This document shows, in pieces, positions 9,441 to 18,694 of a stretch of 64,000 nt of DNA. The notes beneath the pieces are model-generated. The model made no database searches. It worked only from the letters and a program-made list of their open reading frames with translations, and was not told where the DNA came from. This DNA comes from Gemmatimonadota bacterium (GTDB lineage Bacteria > Gemmatimonadota > Gemmatimonadetes > Longimicrobiales > Gaopeijiaceae), in the NCBI GenBank assembly GCA_030827315.1, contig JAURER010000009.1, positions 1 to 64,000 of the forward strand. Direction: 5' to 3'. Both the position numbers and the translations under genes were made by a program. Position 1 is the first letter of the stretch; every line of letters starts with the position of its first letter.

Positions 9441-10241
9441 ATGCGCTGTTCCACATGCGGTGAAGACCTGCAGCCCGGCGCCGTGCGCTGTCCGACCTGC
9501 GGGACGTCCACGCCCATGGGCACGGCGATCACCCGCCCTGCCGGCGTTCGTCGGTGCCCGCGCTGTTCGTACCAGGGCGAGGGTATTCCCTACTTCCGCC
9601 GGGGCGGACACGTCGGTCTGCTCATCGGGGCGAGCCTGTTTACCTACGGGTTCGGGGGGCTGATCTACTGGCTGGCCCGTCGCAAGCATCTGATCTGCCC
9701 GCGCTGCGGCCTGGCGTGGGAGAACGCCGCGCGTGCGCTGTCCGTGACCGGGCCCGAACCGGAGCGCCGCCTCCTGGAGCAGCAGCCCGACGAGAAGCTA
9801 CCGAGCGCGGGGCTGAAGCGACGTGTACTGGGCACCGCGATGGTCCTGCTCGCGAGCCTCGTCGTCCTCATCGGCTTCGTCGAGTGGGAGATGGCCACCG
9901 TGGCCGTGGGCTCCGTCCTCGGGGGTGGTGGATCGCTGACCTTCTACTGGGGCTGGCAGGGGCTGCAGGACCGCCGGAAGGCGATCATGCAGGGGCTTCA
10001 GCGCAAGATTCTGCGGCTCGCCTCGATACGGGGTGGCACGCTCACGGTCACCGAGGTGGCGTCGGACCTGAATCTCGCGCTGCCGGCGGCCGAGAAGATT
10101 CTCGAGTCGATGGACGACGGCTTCCGGGTGCGTTCCGAGATCTCGAACGAGGGCGTGATCTACTACGAGTTCCCCGAGATCCTCTACCGATCGGAGCTCG
10201 GGCTTTCCGAGGGTCCGGGAGCGCTCGACCCGGGGGACTGA
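9441..10241 (+). CDS. LITAF-like zinc-ribbon membrane protein with C-terminal winged-helix-like region
   Basis: Uncharacterised 266-residue protein. Four CxxC knuckles are visible: Cys3/Cys6 and Cys17/Cys20 form a short N-terminal zinc ribbon; Cys39/Cys42 and Cys86/Cys89 (HLICPRCG) flank a hydrophobic stretch (about 58-79). The second pair, with a membrane-seeking insert between knuckles and HxCPxC at the end, resembles a LITAF-type domain. Two further transmembrane helices follow (about 133-150 and 155-175). Residues about 185-250 look like a winged helix (TVTEVASDLNLALPAAEKIL). Such a layout could sense metal or membrane state, which is inference. Its last 58 bases overlap the end of the EamA gene on the other strand. 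Confidence 0.7.
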   Translation: MRCSTCGEDLQPGAVRCPTCGTSTPMGTAITRPAGVRRCPRCSYQGEGIPYFRRGGHVGLLIGASLFTYGFGGLIYWLARRKHLICPRCGLAWENAARALSVTGPEPERRLLEQQPDEKLPSAGLKRRVLGTAMVLLASLVVLIGFVEWEMATVAVGSVLGGGGSLTFYWGWQGLQDRRKAIMQGLQRKILRLASIRGGTLTVTEVASDLNLALPAAEKILESMDDGFRVRSEISNEGVIYYEFPEILYRSELGLSEGPGALDPGD

Positions 10242-11125
10242 GCCAGCCGGGCGACGGTCAGTCCCGCCAGGACGATGCCGGCACCCAGCAGCTGAAGCCG
10301 CGCGGGCACCTCGCCGAGCCAGACCCAGGCGGTGAAGAGGGCCGCGACGGGCACGAGGTTGGAGTAGACCGCCGTTCGGTTGTTGCCCAAGGCCTGCACA
10401 CCCCGGTACCAGAGCAGGTAGGCGAGCCCGATCGAGAGAAAGCCCGCGTACGCCACGCCGGCCCACACCCCCCACGAGACCGCGCCGAAGTCGGTGCGCG
10501 TGAGGGAGGGCAGCCCCAGGAGAACCAGAAAAGGCGTCCCCACGTAGAGCGTCCACGCCGTCATGCGGAGCGCGCCGTACCGCGCGACGGCGTCACGGGA
10601 CGCCACCGTGTAGATAGACCAGAGCACGGAAGCGATCACCAGGAGGAGGTCTCCCCGAAGGGTCTCCGTGCCGAGGGAGACCGTGTCGCCGCGACCGAGT
10701 ACCACGAGCACCATCCCGACGAGCGTTCCCAGGATCCCCACGCCGACCCATGGCGTCGGCCGCTCGTGGCCGGCCAGCGCGGACATCAGGACTGTCCAGG
10801 CGGGGGTGGTCGACAGCAGCAGGCTCGCGTTGCCCGCCCCGGTCCAGTCGATGCCGTAGATGAAGCAGATCTGGTATGCCACGTTGCCCAGCATGCCGAG
10901 AATCACGATCCGCAGCATGTCTTCCCTGGTCGGGTGCCAGGGACCGGGGCTGCCCCGGAGCACGATCGCGAGCGCGAGGACGGCGAGCGGAAAGCGCAGT
11001 GCGTTCAGGGCGAGGGGCTCGAGCTCGTCGAGAACGATCTTCACGACGGAGAAGTTGACGCCCCAGATGCCGGCGAGGGCCACCAGACCCAGGTCGGTGG
11101 TGAGCGTGCCGCGGCTGTTCCTCAT
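10184..11125 (-). CDS. EamA/DMT-superfamily transporter
   Basis: Inner-membrane protein of 313 residues with about ten predicted helices arranged as two EamA repeats, the layout of drug/metabolite exporters such as RhaT/YdcZ relatives. The start MRNSRGTLTTDLGLVALAGIWG and the second-half glycine-rich helices (LGTLVGMVLVVLGRG, AGVAYAGFLSIGLAYLLWY) are typical. The substrate cannot be inferred. The C-terminal 19 residues (Ser/Pro rich) are encoded by sequence that is also the end of the convergent zinc-ribbon gene. No partner gene is adjacent on the same strand, so it is likely monocistronic. Confidence 0.88.
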   Translation of the reverse strand: MRNSRGTLTTDLGLVALAGIWGVNFSVVKIVLDELEPLALNALRFPLAVLALAIVLRGSPGPWHPTREDMLRIVILGMLGNVAYQICFIYGIDWTGAGNASLLLSTTPAWTVLMSALAGHERPTPWVGVGILGTLVGMVLVVLGRGDTVSLGTETLRGDLLLVIASVLWSIYTVASRDAVARYGALRMTAWTLYVGTPFLVLLGLPSLTRTDFGAVSWGVWAGVAYAGFLSIGLAYLLWYRGVQALGNNRTAVYSNLVPVAALFTAWVWLGEVPARLQLLGAGIVLAGLTVARLAQSPGSSAPGPSESPSSDR

Positions 11126-11332
11126 CGGTTCTCCGTTCGGGGAGCGTCGCCCCCCGGCTCCTGGCCGCGCACAAGTTGACCGCGATCATTGCGCGCCGCC
11201 ACAGTCGTGGCACGCGACCCGCGCGAGGGTGCCTGCAGTCCGTGGATCGTGGCGTTGCCGGGCGACGCGCCCGTGACGGCGCGACGGCCGTCTGGAAGCT
11301 CTCGCCGCGGTGAGCGGGGGTGTGCTCCTTCC

Positions 11333-11360
11333 TTGACGTTTCGTACGTCGGTGATAGCCT
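11333..11360 (+). promoter_or_regulatory. Predicted sigma-70 type promoter for the 83-residue orphan
   Basis: TTGACG (11333-11338), a 16-base spacer, then TAGCCT (11355-11360), in the 295-base intergenic region before the small gene at 11421. A start site would fall near 11367 and leave a leader of about 55 bases. Five of six -35 bases match consensus; the -10 match is weaker. The rest of this gap (11126-11332) is GC-rich and shows no gene or RNA that I recognise. It must also hold the start signals for the leftward EamA gene. Confidence 0.35.
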
Positions 11361-11420
11361 AGGAGGCGAGCGATCCGTGGGTTACGGGTCGCTCAGGACA
11401 CCACTCCCGGATTCGAAACG

Positions 11421-11672
11421 ATGAGAGAGTTCACCGACGCCGACGGCCGTGTCTGGATTGCGTCGGCCACCGAAGAATCGGGCGCCGACTACAAGGGCCG
11501 CTTCCACCTGGTCATGCGCTCAGGGGACGGTGACGAGGTCGTCGAACTCGCCGACGTCCGCTGGAACAGCGAGCGATCGGCGCACCGCACGCTTGCGACG
11601 ATGTCCGTCGTGGAGCTGCGTCGCCGCCTCCGGTCCGCAGAGGGTCGGGGCGTGGTCGACCTGGCGTCCTGA
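11421..11672 (+). CDS. Small conserved-looking protein, function unknown
   Basis: Predicted 83-residue cytoplasmic protein, no signal peptide or membrane segment. The N-terminal half alternates hydrophobic and polar residues as in a small beta sheet (EFTDADGRVWIA, FHLVMRSGDGDEVVEL) and the C-terminal part is a basic helix (TMSVVELRRRLRSAEG). I do not recognise a family with certainty; compact proteins of this build occur in Gemmatimonadota-like genomes. Support for it being real is the ATG with a plausible promoter upstream, codon use like the neighbours and a clean stop 15 bases before the convergent dacB end. A strong ribosome site is not visible. Confidence 0.6.
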   Translation: MREFTDADGRVWIASATEESGADYKGRFHLVMRSGDGDEVVELADVRWNSERSAHRTLATMSVVELRRRLRSAEGRGVVDLAS

Positions 11673-11687
11673 AGGGCGCGTCCGTCC

Positions 11688-13427
11688 CTAGTCGTTGCCG
11701 CCGCGCTGCGGGATCTCCACCCACTGACCGGCCAGGATCCGGTCCGGCTCCAGGCGCGGATTGACTCTGAGCAGCTCGTCGACCGTCACTCCGTACCGGT
11801 ACGCGATCGCGCGCAGGTCCTCCCCTCGCGCCACACGGTGCCGATCGGAGACGGCGGTCGTGCGCCGGCTCGGCGCCGGGGTTTCGGCGGTGATCACGGG
11901 AACCTGATCCGGCGAGCGCCGGAATTCCGCGAGGCGCGTGCCGATCTGGTTCTCGACGCGCTTGGCGCGGGTCTGCGACGGCGAGGCGTTCACGATCATC
12001 GAGAAGGCGAGGCGCTCCCCGTCGAGTGACCGGACCATGCCGCTCAGGGCCGACACGCCCTCGATCGTTCCCGTCTTCGCGCGCAGGTTGTCGGCGGCTG
12101 CGGTGCGGTACATTCGGCCGAGCTCCCCCCTCGTGCCGGCCCGCGGAAGCGTGGCCCAGTACTCGGGCCAGAGCGGGCTTTCGTTCATGGCGGAGAGAAG
12201 CTGGACGAAGGTGCGCGCCGAGACTCGATTCGAGGCCGAGAGTCCGGAGCCGTCGTGCTGCACCATGCCCGTCGTATCGGCGCCGATGGCGTGCATCGCG
12301 CGGCGTACCGCGCGCGCACTGGCCTCGGGCGTGCCCGCACCTTCCGCAGCGCGGCCCACGGAACGAAAGACCAGCTCCGCGAAGAGGTTGTGGCTCTGCT
12401 TGTTGACGACGGCGAGGTAGTCTGCGAGTGGCCGCGACACGTGGGTCGCGAGAATCCGCGCGCCGGGCCGTCCGAGGGCGGGAGCGCTGATGCGCTTCGT
12501 CACGGACCCCGCGGGCAGCGAGACGGTCCGGTTCGCCCCGAGCACCGTGATCCCGCGATCCTCGAGGGCAGCCCGGAAGGAGGCTCCGGCGAAGTCGGCG
12601 GGATTCGCGACCGTCATCTGACGCCAGACGTCCCGGGCGCCCTGTTGGATCCGGCCCTCGATACGCACGGGCTCCAGGGGGTCATCCCGAAGGATGGCGA
12701 GGCGGGGGCCCGCCTGTCCCGCGACGGTCTCGGCCGAGTTCTCGACGGTGAGCGCGGAGTGCGGCGGCACCGTCTCCACGCGCGGAGGCGCGCCCGGCTG
12801 ATCGGGGCGGATGCGGAAGGAAACCACGTTCTCGTTGTAGGAGAGCGCGGACACCGCGGCGGCAAAATGCTCGTTGAGATCCCTGCTGTCCCAGCCGCCG
12901 TCACGGAGTGGCCCGGGAAAGAACGACTGGTCGGCCACGACTTCGCCCGCCACGGTGTGGATCCCCGCCAGCTCGAGCTGGTCGATCAGGCGCCGGAAGA
13001 CCTCGTCCTTCCGCACGTAGAAGCGGTCGGAGATTCCGGGATCTCCGGTGCCGTAAAGGGTGAGATCACCCTGCAGGACCCCGTTTACGATCGGGGCGTC
13101 CGACAGAACCCACGTCCGGAAGCGGTACTCCGGACCGAGCACGTGCAGAGCGGCCGCGGTGGTGAGCAGCTTCATGTTGGACGCGGGCGCGAGTGGCTCG
13201 TCCGCAGCGACGGAGAAGATGGTGTCCCCGGTGTCGAGCGATACCACCAGAACGCCCCATTCCGCGTTGCCCCAGCGGTAGGTGTCGAGCGCCCCCTGCA
13301 GCGTCGCGCGCAGGCGATCGAGGTCTTGGGACGAGGCGGGCAGTGCCAGCGCCAGGTGGAGGACGAACCCGGTGAGGAGGGCGGCGAGACGTCCTCTCGC
13401 CGACGGGCGTCCGCCTGTCTCGGTCAT
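11688..13427 (-). CDS. dacB: D-alanyl-D-alanine carboxypeptidase/endopeptidase (S13, PBP4 type) with C-terminal LysM
   Basis: Periplasmic penicillin-binding protein of 579 residues that trims or opens peptidoglycan peptide links. After a signal segment (about 10-33) the S13 fold shows the catalytic SxxK as SNMK (Ser83/Lys86), the DGSGLS motif near 392 that supplies the second active-site element, and KTG within AKTGTIEG near 452. A LysM domain ends the protein (about 530-575, GEDLRAIAYRYGVTVDELLRVNP), which would hold it to glycan; classic PBP4 lacks this. It begins 19 bases after the fur-like gene on the same strand, so the two may share a transcript. Confidence 0.92.
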   Translation of the reverse strand: MTETGGRPSARGRLAALLTGFVLHLALALPASSQDLDRLRATLQGALDTYRWGNAEWGVLVVSLDTGDTIFSVAADEPLAPASNMKLLTTAAALHVLGPEYRFRTWVLSDAPIVNGVLQGDLTLYGTGDPGISDRFYVRKDEVFRRLIDQLELAGIHTVAGEVVADQSFFPGPLRDGGWDSRDLNEHFAAAVSALSYNENVVSFRIRPDQPGAPPRVETVPPHSALTVENSAETVAGQAGPRLAILRDDPLEPVRIEGRIQQGARDVWRQMTVANPADFAGASFRAALEDRGITVLGANRTVSLPAGSVTKRISAPALGRPGARILATHVSRPLADYLAVVNKQSHNLFAELVFRSVGRAAEGAGTPEASARAVRRAMHAIGADTTGMVQHDGSGLSASNRVSARTFVQLLSAMNESPLWPEYWATLPRAGTRGELGRMYRTAAADNLRAKTGTIEGVSALSGMVRSLDGERLAFSMIVNASPSQTRAKRVENQIGTRLAEFRRSPDQVPVITAETPAPSRRTTAVSDRHRVARGEDLRAIAYRYGVTVDELLRVNPRLEPDRILAGQWVEIPQRGGND

Positions 13428-13446
13428 TCCCGGTGAGGGTCTTGGC

Positions 13447-13905
13447 TCAGGCCGGAGCCGGGGCCGGGCTTCCCTGAGGGAGACAGTCGGAGCAGTAGCC
13501 GGAGAGCTCGAGGCGGTATCCCGTCACCGTGAACCCCCCCTCGACACCGCGCAGGGCGTCGATCTCCCTGCGCGCGATGTCCCCGACGAGGTCGCGGACC
13601 CGCCCGCAGACCATGCAGCGCGCGTGGTGGTGGAGGTCGGTGCGCCCGTCATAGCGAGCCGAGTGATCGGCGTATGTGAGCTTGACCGCGAGGCCGCACC
13701 CGACGAGGGTTTCGAGGCTCTTGTACACCGTCGCCAGCGAAATTGCGGGCAGGTCGCGTCGTACGGCGAGGAAGACCTCGTCCGCGGTCGGGTGCGTGTC
13801 GGTCGAGGACAGGTACTGGAAGACCGCGGCCCGCTGCTCCGTGAAGCGCTGGCCGCTGGCCTCGAGGGCCTCTCTCAGCACACTCTCGTTGGTCGGATCG
13901 CTCAT
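13447..13905 (-). CDS. Fur-family metalloregulator (Fur/PerR type)
   Basis: DNA-binding repressor of 152 residues. The winged helix is at about 15-75 (GQRFTEQRAAVFQYL, SLATVYKSLETLVGCGL) and the dimer/metal region follows with DLHHHARCMVCG and a second CxxC (YCSDC) near the end, the pair of CxxC motifs that bind structural zinc. Sequence alone does not separate Fur, PerR and Zur. In-frame starts also exist at 13932 (ATG) and 13941 (TTG), but the predicted promoter would start RNA near 13934, so I prefer the ATG at 13905, which opens MSDPTNESVL. dacB lies directly downstream. A metal-efflux ATPase lies 0.7 kb away. Confidence 0.88.
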   Translation of the reverse strand: MSDPTNESVLREALEASGQRFTEQRAAVFQYLSSTDTHPTADEVFLAVRRDLPAISLATVYKSLETLVGCGLAVKLTYADHSARYDGRTDLHHHARCMVCGRVRDLVGDIARREIDALRGVEGGFTVTGYRLELSGYCSDCLPQGSPAPAPA

Positions 13906-13940
13906 GACCTGCCGGACATCGTGATCATGCATCAACCCCA

Positions 13941-13970
13941 ACTTTACACGGCGCTCGGAAAAGGTGTCAA
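13941..13970 (-). promoter_or_regulatory. Predicted promoter of the fur-like gene
   Basis: On the minus strand TTGACA (13970-13965), an 18-base spacer and TAAAGT (13946-13941) give a good sigma-70-like match with a perfect -35. The start site would be near 13934. The segment around it also holds a short inverted repeat, TGAT-N5-ATCA (13922-13934), which could be an operator for autoregulation. The 47-base gap to the divergent gene at 13989 is so short that the two promoters must overlap. Confidence 0.5.
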
Positions 13971-13988
13971 CCGCGGGGGGCTTACACC

Positions 13989-14573
13989 GTGAGCGTCGAT
14001 CCGATCCTCACGCTCGAGCCGCTCGTGGAGGCGATTCAGGCCGGGGTCGAGGCGGTGGGCTGGGAGCTGTCGGGGATGCAGAAGACGACCAGCCACCAGT
14101 TCGAAGGGCGGTGGGAGGGTGAATCGACCCGCAGTGCCTACGTTTTCTTCCATCCGGTGGACGGTCCCGACTGGGCCAGCGTCGACGTCTACCTGGACGA
14201 GACGGGCCAGGGGCTTTCGGGCAATCTCGCCCTGGTCGTCGACATCGCGCCGCTGGCACGGCTCGGCTCGACGGAGACCGTGCTGGCGTCCTTGTCCGAG
14301 GCGTCGCGCCGCCATCTGCCCCAGCGGTATCGGCGCCCGGTCACGCTCCGGTACCGACTTGCCGACGCGGCGGACGACGTGGGATCCGCGGAGACCGAGG
14401 TCCGCTTCAAGCTGGGGCTGCCCCGCAGAATCATCGAGGCCGGACCTCCTTCCGTCACGGACTTTGCGTCCGAGGTCGTGCGCGCCTTCGGGGAGCTGCT
14501 CCGGTCGCCGGAGGTGTCCGCGCACGCCTTGGCCGACGAGGACGCGCGGCCGCAGTGGGAGGGGCTGGAGTGA
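13989..14573 (+). CDS. Conserved-looking protein, function unknown
   Basis: Cytoplasmic protein of 194 residues that I do not recognise. It has no signal peptide, membrane helix or cysteine cluster. The centre shows beta-strand patterns rich in aromatic residues (RSAYVFFHPVDGPDWASVDV) and the C-terminal half has amphipathic helices (DFASEVVRAFGELLRS). It starts with GTG at 13989, with divergent fur upstream and the metal ATPase ending 12 bases past its stop on the other strand. Position between a Fur-type regulator and an efflux pump might suggest a metal link, but nothing in the protein itself shows metal binding. Confidence 0.65.
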   Translation: MSVDPILTLEPLVEAIQAGVEAVGWELSGMQKTTSHQFEGRWEGESTRSAYVFFHPVDGPDWASVDVYLDETGQGLSGNLALVVDIAPLARLGSTETVLASLSEASRRHLPQRYRRPVTLRYRLADAADDVGSAETEVRFKLGLPRRIIEAGPPSVTDFASEVVRAFGELLRSPEVSAHALADEDARPQWEGLE

Positions 14574-14585
14574 CGGCGCACCCGG

Positions 14586-16523
14586 TCAGGACGCCGCGGA
14601 CCCGTCTTCCCGTGGGTGCCCGTGCGCGAGCAGGCGAAGCCCGTTGAACACGACGATCACCGTCGAGCCCTCGTGCCCGAGGACAGCGATCGTGAGCCCG
14701 ATCCATCCCATCAGTGCCGAGACCACCAGGATGGCCATGACGCTTAACGCGAAGACCAGATTCTGCCGCACGATCGCCCGGGTGCGGTGGCTGAGTCGCA
14801 CCGCGTGCGCGAGAGCCCCGAGGTCTGCGCCCATGACCACGACGTCGGCAGTCTCCAGCGCCACGTCGGTGCCGGCGGCGCCGATGGCGATCCCGACCGT
14901 AGCCACGGCGAGCGCGGGCGCGTCGTTGACGCCGTCTCCGACCATGGCGACCGGGCCGTCTCGGCCGAGCTCCTCCAGGATGGTGCTCTTCTCCTGAGGC
15001 TGCAGCGCCGCGTGGATCTCCTCGATGCCGACCTGCTGTCCGACGGCTTCGGCCGTTTCTTTCGCGTCTCCGGTGAGCATTACGATCCGCTCGATTCCGG
15101 CTGACCGAAGCGCCTGGATCGCAGCGGCCGCTCCAGGCCGAGGATGGTCCTGGATGGCGAACGCGCCGGCGTGACGTCCGTCCAGCGCGGCCCACACGGG
15201 CGTCGCCGTGGGGAATTGCGCCGCGAGCCACTCGGACGTGGCCGGGTCCACGGGGGCGCCCACCGCTTCCTCGACCCAGCGGCGGCGTCCCACTGCGACC
15301 CGCGTCCCTTCGACGTGCGCGACCACGCCCTTCCCGGGGATCGAGTCGAAGTCTTCCGGCTCTCGAAGCTCGATGCCGCGGTCGGCTGCGGAGCGGACGA
15401 GCGCGGCCGCCAGATGGTGCTCCGAGCGGGCCTCGGCCGAAGCGACGAGTCTCAGGAGACGGTCTGCTTCCGCCGGCGTACCCCCGACCGACCGAATGCC
15501 CACGACCTCGGGGTGACCGACGGTCACGGTCCCGGTCTTGTCGAGCGCGAAGGTCTGCACCTCGCTGAGCGCGTCGAGGTGGGCACCGCCCTTGAAGAGA
15601 ATGCCGTGCCGGGCACCGTTCGACACGGCCGACACGATGGTAGCCGGAATGGAGATCACGAGCGCGCACGGTGAGGCGACCACGAGCAGGGTCATGGCGC
15701 GGTAGAACGCGTCGTCGAAGCTCCAGCCGAGCAGGAGCCAGGGCACGACGATGGCGAGGGCCGCCGCGATGATTACCCCAGCCGCGTAGCGTCCTTCGAC
15801 CTCTTCGATCCATCCCTGCGTGGGGGCCCGTGCTTCGCGCGCCTCCTCCACCAGGGCGATGACGCGTGCCAGCGCGGTGTCGTCGGCCGCCCGCGTCATC
15901 TTCAGGTCGAGGAAGCCGGTCGCGTTGAGGGTGCCCGCGAAGACGGACGCACCGGGCCTCTTGTCCACGGGGGTCGGCTCACCAGTCAGGGTCGATTCGT
16001 CCACGGCCGACGCGCCAGCCACCACGACGCCGTCCACGGGGATCCGGTCGCCGGGGCGCACGCGGACCACGTCCCCGGGCGTCAGCTCCTCGATCCGCAC
16101 CACGCGCTCCTGACCGCCCTCCATCCGTACCGCTTCCTCCGGGCGCAGCTCGATGAGCGATTCGATGGATCGTCTCGTTCTCCGGAAAGCGAAGGTCTCG
16201 AGGGTGTTGCCGAGTGAGAAAAGAAAGAGGAGGATCGCGCCCTCGAGCCAGTGTCCCACGACAGCCGCGCCCGCAGCCGCGAGCAGCATGAGGATGTCGA
16301 CGTCGAGGCTCCACGCGCGAAGGGCGCGGGCACCGCGGATCGACGCCTCCCAACCTGCTGCCGCGTAGGCGAACAGAAAGAGCGGAAGGGCCAGCGAGGG
16401 GAAGCCTGCGCGAGGCGCGAGCCACCCTGCCAGCAGGGCGACCAGCGCGCCGATCGTGGACGCGATATCGAGGCGGAGCCGACGCTGTCCGGCGGCTTCG
16501 TTCGAGGCGGCCGCGGCCGTCAT
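14586..16523 (-). CDS. Heavy-metal translocating P-type ATPase, P1B-4-like
   Basis: Inner-membrane metal efflux pump of 645 residues. Present are the A-domain TGE ([10 protein letters not shown], about 180), SPC in the metal-binding helix ([10 protein letters not shown], about 284), phosphorylation motif DKTGT (about 325), an HP-type dipeptide region ([10 protein letters not shown]), TGD (LTGDAKE, about 495), GDGVNDAP (about 526) and HEGST in the last helix pair (about 616). SPC plus HEG[G/S]T is the P1B-4 pattern, whose members move Co, Zn or Fe(II). There is no N-terminal CxxC metal-binding domain, also usual for P1B-4. ZntA/CadA-type assignment is less likely because those carry CPC. The nearby Fur-family gene makes iron or zinc control plausible. 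Confidence 0.9.
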   Translation of the reverse strand: MTAAAASNEAAGQRRLRLDIASTIGALVALLAGWLAPRAGFPSLALPLFLFAYAAAGWEASIRGARALRAWSLDVDILMLLAAAGAAVVGHWLEGAILLFLFSLGNTLETFAFRRTRRSIESLIELRPEEAVRMEGGQERVVRIEELTPGDVVRVRPGDRIPVDGVVVAGASAVDESTLTGEPTPVDKRPGASVFAGTLNATGFLDLKMTRAADDTALARVIALVEEAREARAPTQGWIEEVEGRYAAGVIIAAALAIVVPWLLLGWSFDDAFYRAMTLLVVASPCALVISIPATIVSAVSNGARHGILFKGGAHLDALSEVQTFALDKTGTVTVGHPEVVGIRSVGGTPAEADRLLRLVASAEARSEHHLAAALVRSAADRGIELREPEDFDSIPGKGVVAHVEGTRVAVGRRRWVEEAVGAPVDPATSEWLAAQFPTATPVWAALDGRHAGAFAIQDHPRPGAAAAIQALRSAGIERIVMLTGDAKETAEAVGQQVGIEEIHAALQPQEKSTILEELGRDGPVAMVGDGVNDAPALAVATVGIAIGAAGTDVALETADVVVMGADLGALAHAVRLSHRTRAIVRQNLVFALSVMAILVVSALMGWIGLTIAVLGHEGSTVIVVFNGLRLLAHGHPREDGSAAS

Positions 16524-16660
16524 CGAGTTCCGTGGAGAGTCATCGGGGAGAAGATAGCATTCCGTCGGAGGGGTGGGGGTCCGGGCCGACTTGCTCCCCG
16601 CGGACGGGTGTGCAGATTGGGATGCGACACTCCGCGGACGCGAACACGAGGCTCCACTTC

Positions 16661-18619
16661 ATGGCTCAGGACACCGGCGCGCTGGACGACCTTCTTCGCG
16701 AGGATCGACGATTCCCGCCCCCCGGTTCCTTCGTGGCGAGCGCCGTGGTTCGAGATCCCGGAGTCTACGAGCGCGCCGCCGCCGACCCGGAAGCGTACTG
16801 GGCCGAGTGGGCGTCGAAGCTCGACTGGTTCGAGCCGTGGCACACGGTGCTCGAGTGGAATCCGCCGTACGCGAAGTGGTTTCTCGGCGGAAAGCTGAAC
16901 GTCTCGCACAACTGCCTGGACCGCCACGTCGAGGCCGGCCGCGGGGCGAGGACGGCGCTCATATGGGAGGGGGAGCCGGGCGACACGAAGACCTACACCT
17001 ACGCCGAGCTGCACGCCGAGGTGTGCGCGTTCGCGAACGTGCTCAGGGGCCTCGGCGTCGAACGGGGCGATCGGGTCACGATCTACCTGCCCATGATTCC
17101 GGAGGCCGCGGTCGCGATGCTCGCGTGCACGCGCATTGGCGCGGTGCACTCGGTCGTCTTCGGCGGCTTCAGCCCGGACTCCCTGGCCGACCGCAACAAC
17201 GACGCGAGCTCGAAGGTGCTGATCACGGCGGACGGTGGGTGGCGTCGGGGTGGCATCGTCCCACTCAAGGCCAACGCCGACGAATCCCTGAAGACCTCGC
17301 CCACCGTGGAGCACGTCGTGGTGGTCCGGCGTGGCGGGACGCTGTCCGAGCAGACCCCCGCGGACATGCGCGAGGGACGCGACCACTGGTACCACGAGCT
17401 CATGGCCGACGCGTCGAGCGACTGTGCCGCCGAATGGATGGACGCCGAGGATAACCTCTTCATCCTTTACACCTCCGGGACCACGGGAAAGCCGAAGGGC
17501 GTCGTGCACACCACGGGCGGTTACCTGACGCAGGTCTGCGCCACGACCCGGGCGGTGTTCGACCTCCACGACGACGACGTCTACTGGTGCACCGCGGACG
17601 TCGGCTGGATCACCGGACACAGCTACATCGTGTACGGTCCGCTGGCCAACTGCGCGCAGATCGTCATGTACGAGGGTGCTCCGGACACCCCCGACCGGGG
17701 ACGTTTCTGGCAGATCTGCGAGAAGTACGGCGTCACGATCTTCTACACCGCGCCGACCGCCATCCGGGCCTTCATGCGCTGGGGGGACGAGTGGCCGGCG
17801 AAGTCGGACCTCTCCTCGCTCCGCCTCCTGGGCACCGTCGGTGAGCCGATCAATCCGGAGGCGTGGATGTGGTACCACCAGGTGATCGGGCACGAGCGGT
17901 GCCCGATCGTCGATACGTGGTGGCAGACGGAGACCGGTGCCATCATGATCACCCCGCTGCCCGGGCTTACGGAGACGAAGCCGGGCACCGCCACCCTCCC
18001 GTTCCCGGGGATCCAGGCCACGATCCTGACCAACGACGGGAAGGAGGCGCGCGCGGGCCTGCTCGCCATCACGACGCCGTGGCCGTCCATGCTCCGGACC
18101 GTCTGGGGTGACGATCGGCGCTTCCGCGAGACGTACTGGTCGAAGTGGAAGGACATCTACTTCCCCGGCGACGGTGCCAAGATGGACGACGACGGCTACC
18201 TCTGGATCCTCGGTCGCGTCGACGACGTCCTGAACGTGGCGGGGCACCGGATCGGGACCATGGAGGTGGAGAGCGCCCTCGTCGACCACCAGGCGGTCGT
18301 CGAAGCGGCCGTGGTCGGAAAGAAGCACGACATCAAGGGCGAGGCCATCGCCGCCTTCGTCACGACGCGCGAGGGCGTGGAGCCCACGGACGCCCTGAAT
18401 GCCGAGCTTCGGGATCACGTCGGCCGCAAGATCGGCGCCATCGCCAAGCCCGAGGTGATCGTCTTCACCGCCGAGCTTCCGAAAACCCGGTCGGGGAAGA
18501 TCATGCGCCGGCTTCTGCGCGACATCGCCGAGGGGAGGGCCGTGGGCGATACCACGACGCTCGCCGACCCGGCGGTGGTGCGGCGGCTTCAGCAGATGCA
18601 CGAGGCCGAAGAAGGCTGA
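16661..18619 (+). CDS. acs: Acetyl-coenzyme A synthetase
   Basis: Cytoplasmic AMP-forming enzyme that makes acetyl-CoA from acetate, ATP and CoA. At 652 residues from the ATG at 16661 it has the usual Acs length. Motifs: [11 protein letters not shown] (phosphate loop, about 266), TWWQTETG (about 418), the hinge and CoA region [13 protein letters not shown] (about 516), and [10 protein letters not shown] near the end, whose second lysine is the acetylation-controlled catalytic Lys. An ATG at 16622 would add 13 residues; I prefer 16661 because [12 protein letters not shown] is a normal family start and has an upstream GAGG. It is divergent from the metal ATPase and convergent with the acyltransferase. 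No acetylase or deacetylase gene is adjacent. Confidence 0.95.
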   Translation: MAQDTGALDDLLREDRRFPPPGSFVASAVVRDPGVYERAAADPEAYWAEWASKLDWFEPWHTVLEWNPPYAKWFLGGKLNVSHNCLDRHVEAGRGARTALIWEGEPGDTKTYTYAELHAEVCAFANVLRGLGVERGDRVTIYLPMIPEAAVAMLACTRIGAVHSVVFGGFSPDSLADRNNDASSKVLITADGGWRRGGIVPLKANADESLKTSPTVEHVVVVRRGGTLSEQTPADMREGRDHWYHELMADASSDCAAEWMDAEDNLFILYTSGTTGKPKGVVHTTGGYLTQVCATTRAVFDLHDDDVYWCTADVGWITGHSYIVYGPLANCAQIVMYEGAPDTPDRGRFWQICEKYGVTIFYTAPTAIRAFMRWGDEWPAKSDLSSLRLLGTVGEPINPEAWMWYHQVIGHERCPIVDTWWQTETGAIMITPLPGLTETKPGTATLPFPGIQATILTNDGKEARAGLLAITTPWPSMLRTVWGDDRRFRETYWSKWKDIYFPGDGAKMDDDGYLWILGRVDDVLNVAGHRIGTMEVESALVDHQAVVEAAVVGKKHDIKGEAIAAFVTTREGVEPTDALNAELRDHVGRKIGAIAKPEVIVFTAELPKTRSGKIMRRLLRDIAEGRAVGDTTTLADPAVVRRLQQMHEAEEG

Positions 18620-18694
18620 CGATCCTGCGCGGAGACGTGCCGAGCCGGGGTTCGCGCTCGCGAGACGCCTTCGGGCTCGTGGCCGCCCGGGTTC

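Noticed and set aside
7992-9689. Long minus-strand frame (565 codons) opposite the metalloprotease
   Set aside because: Low-complexity Arg/Gly composition, shadow of a gene with clear HEFQH motif on the plus strand.
16520-18601. Minus-strand frame (693 codons) opposite acs
   Set aside because: Composition typical of antisense to a GC3-rich gene; acs motifs on the plus strand are unambiguous.
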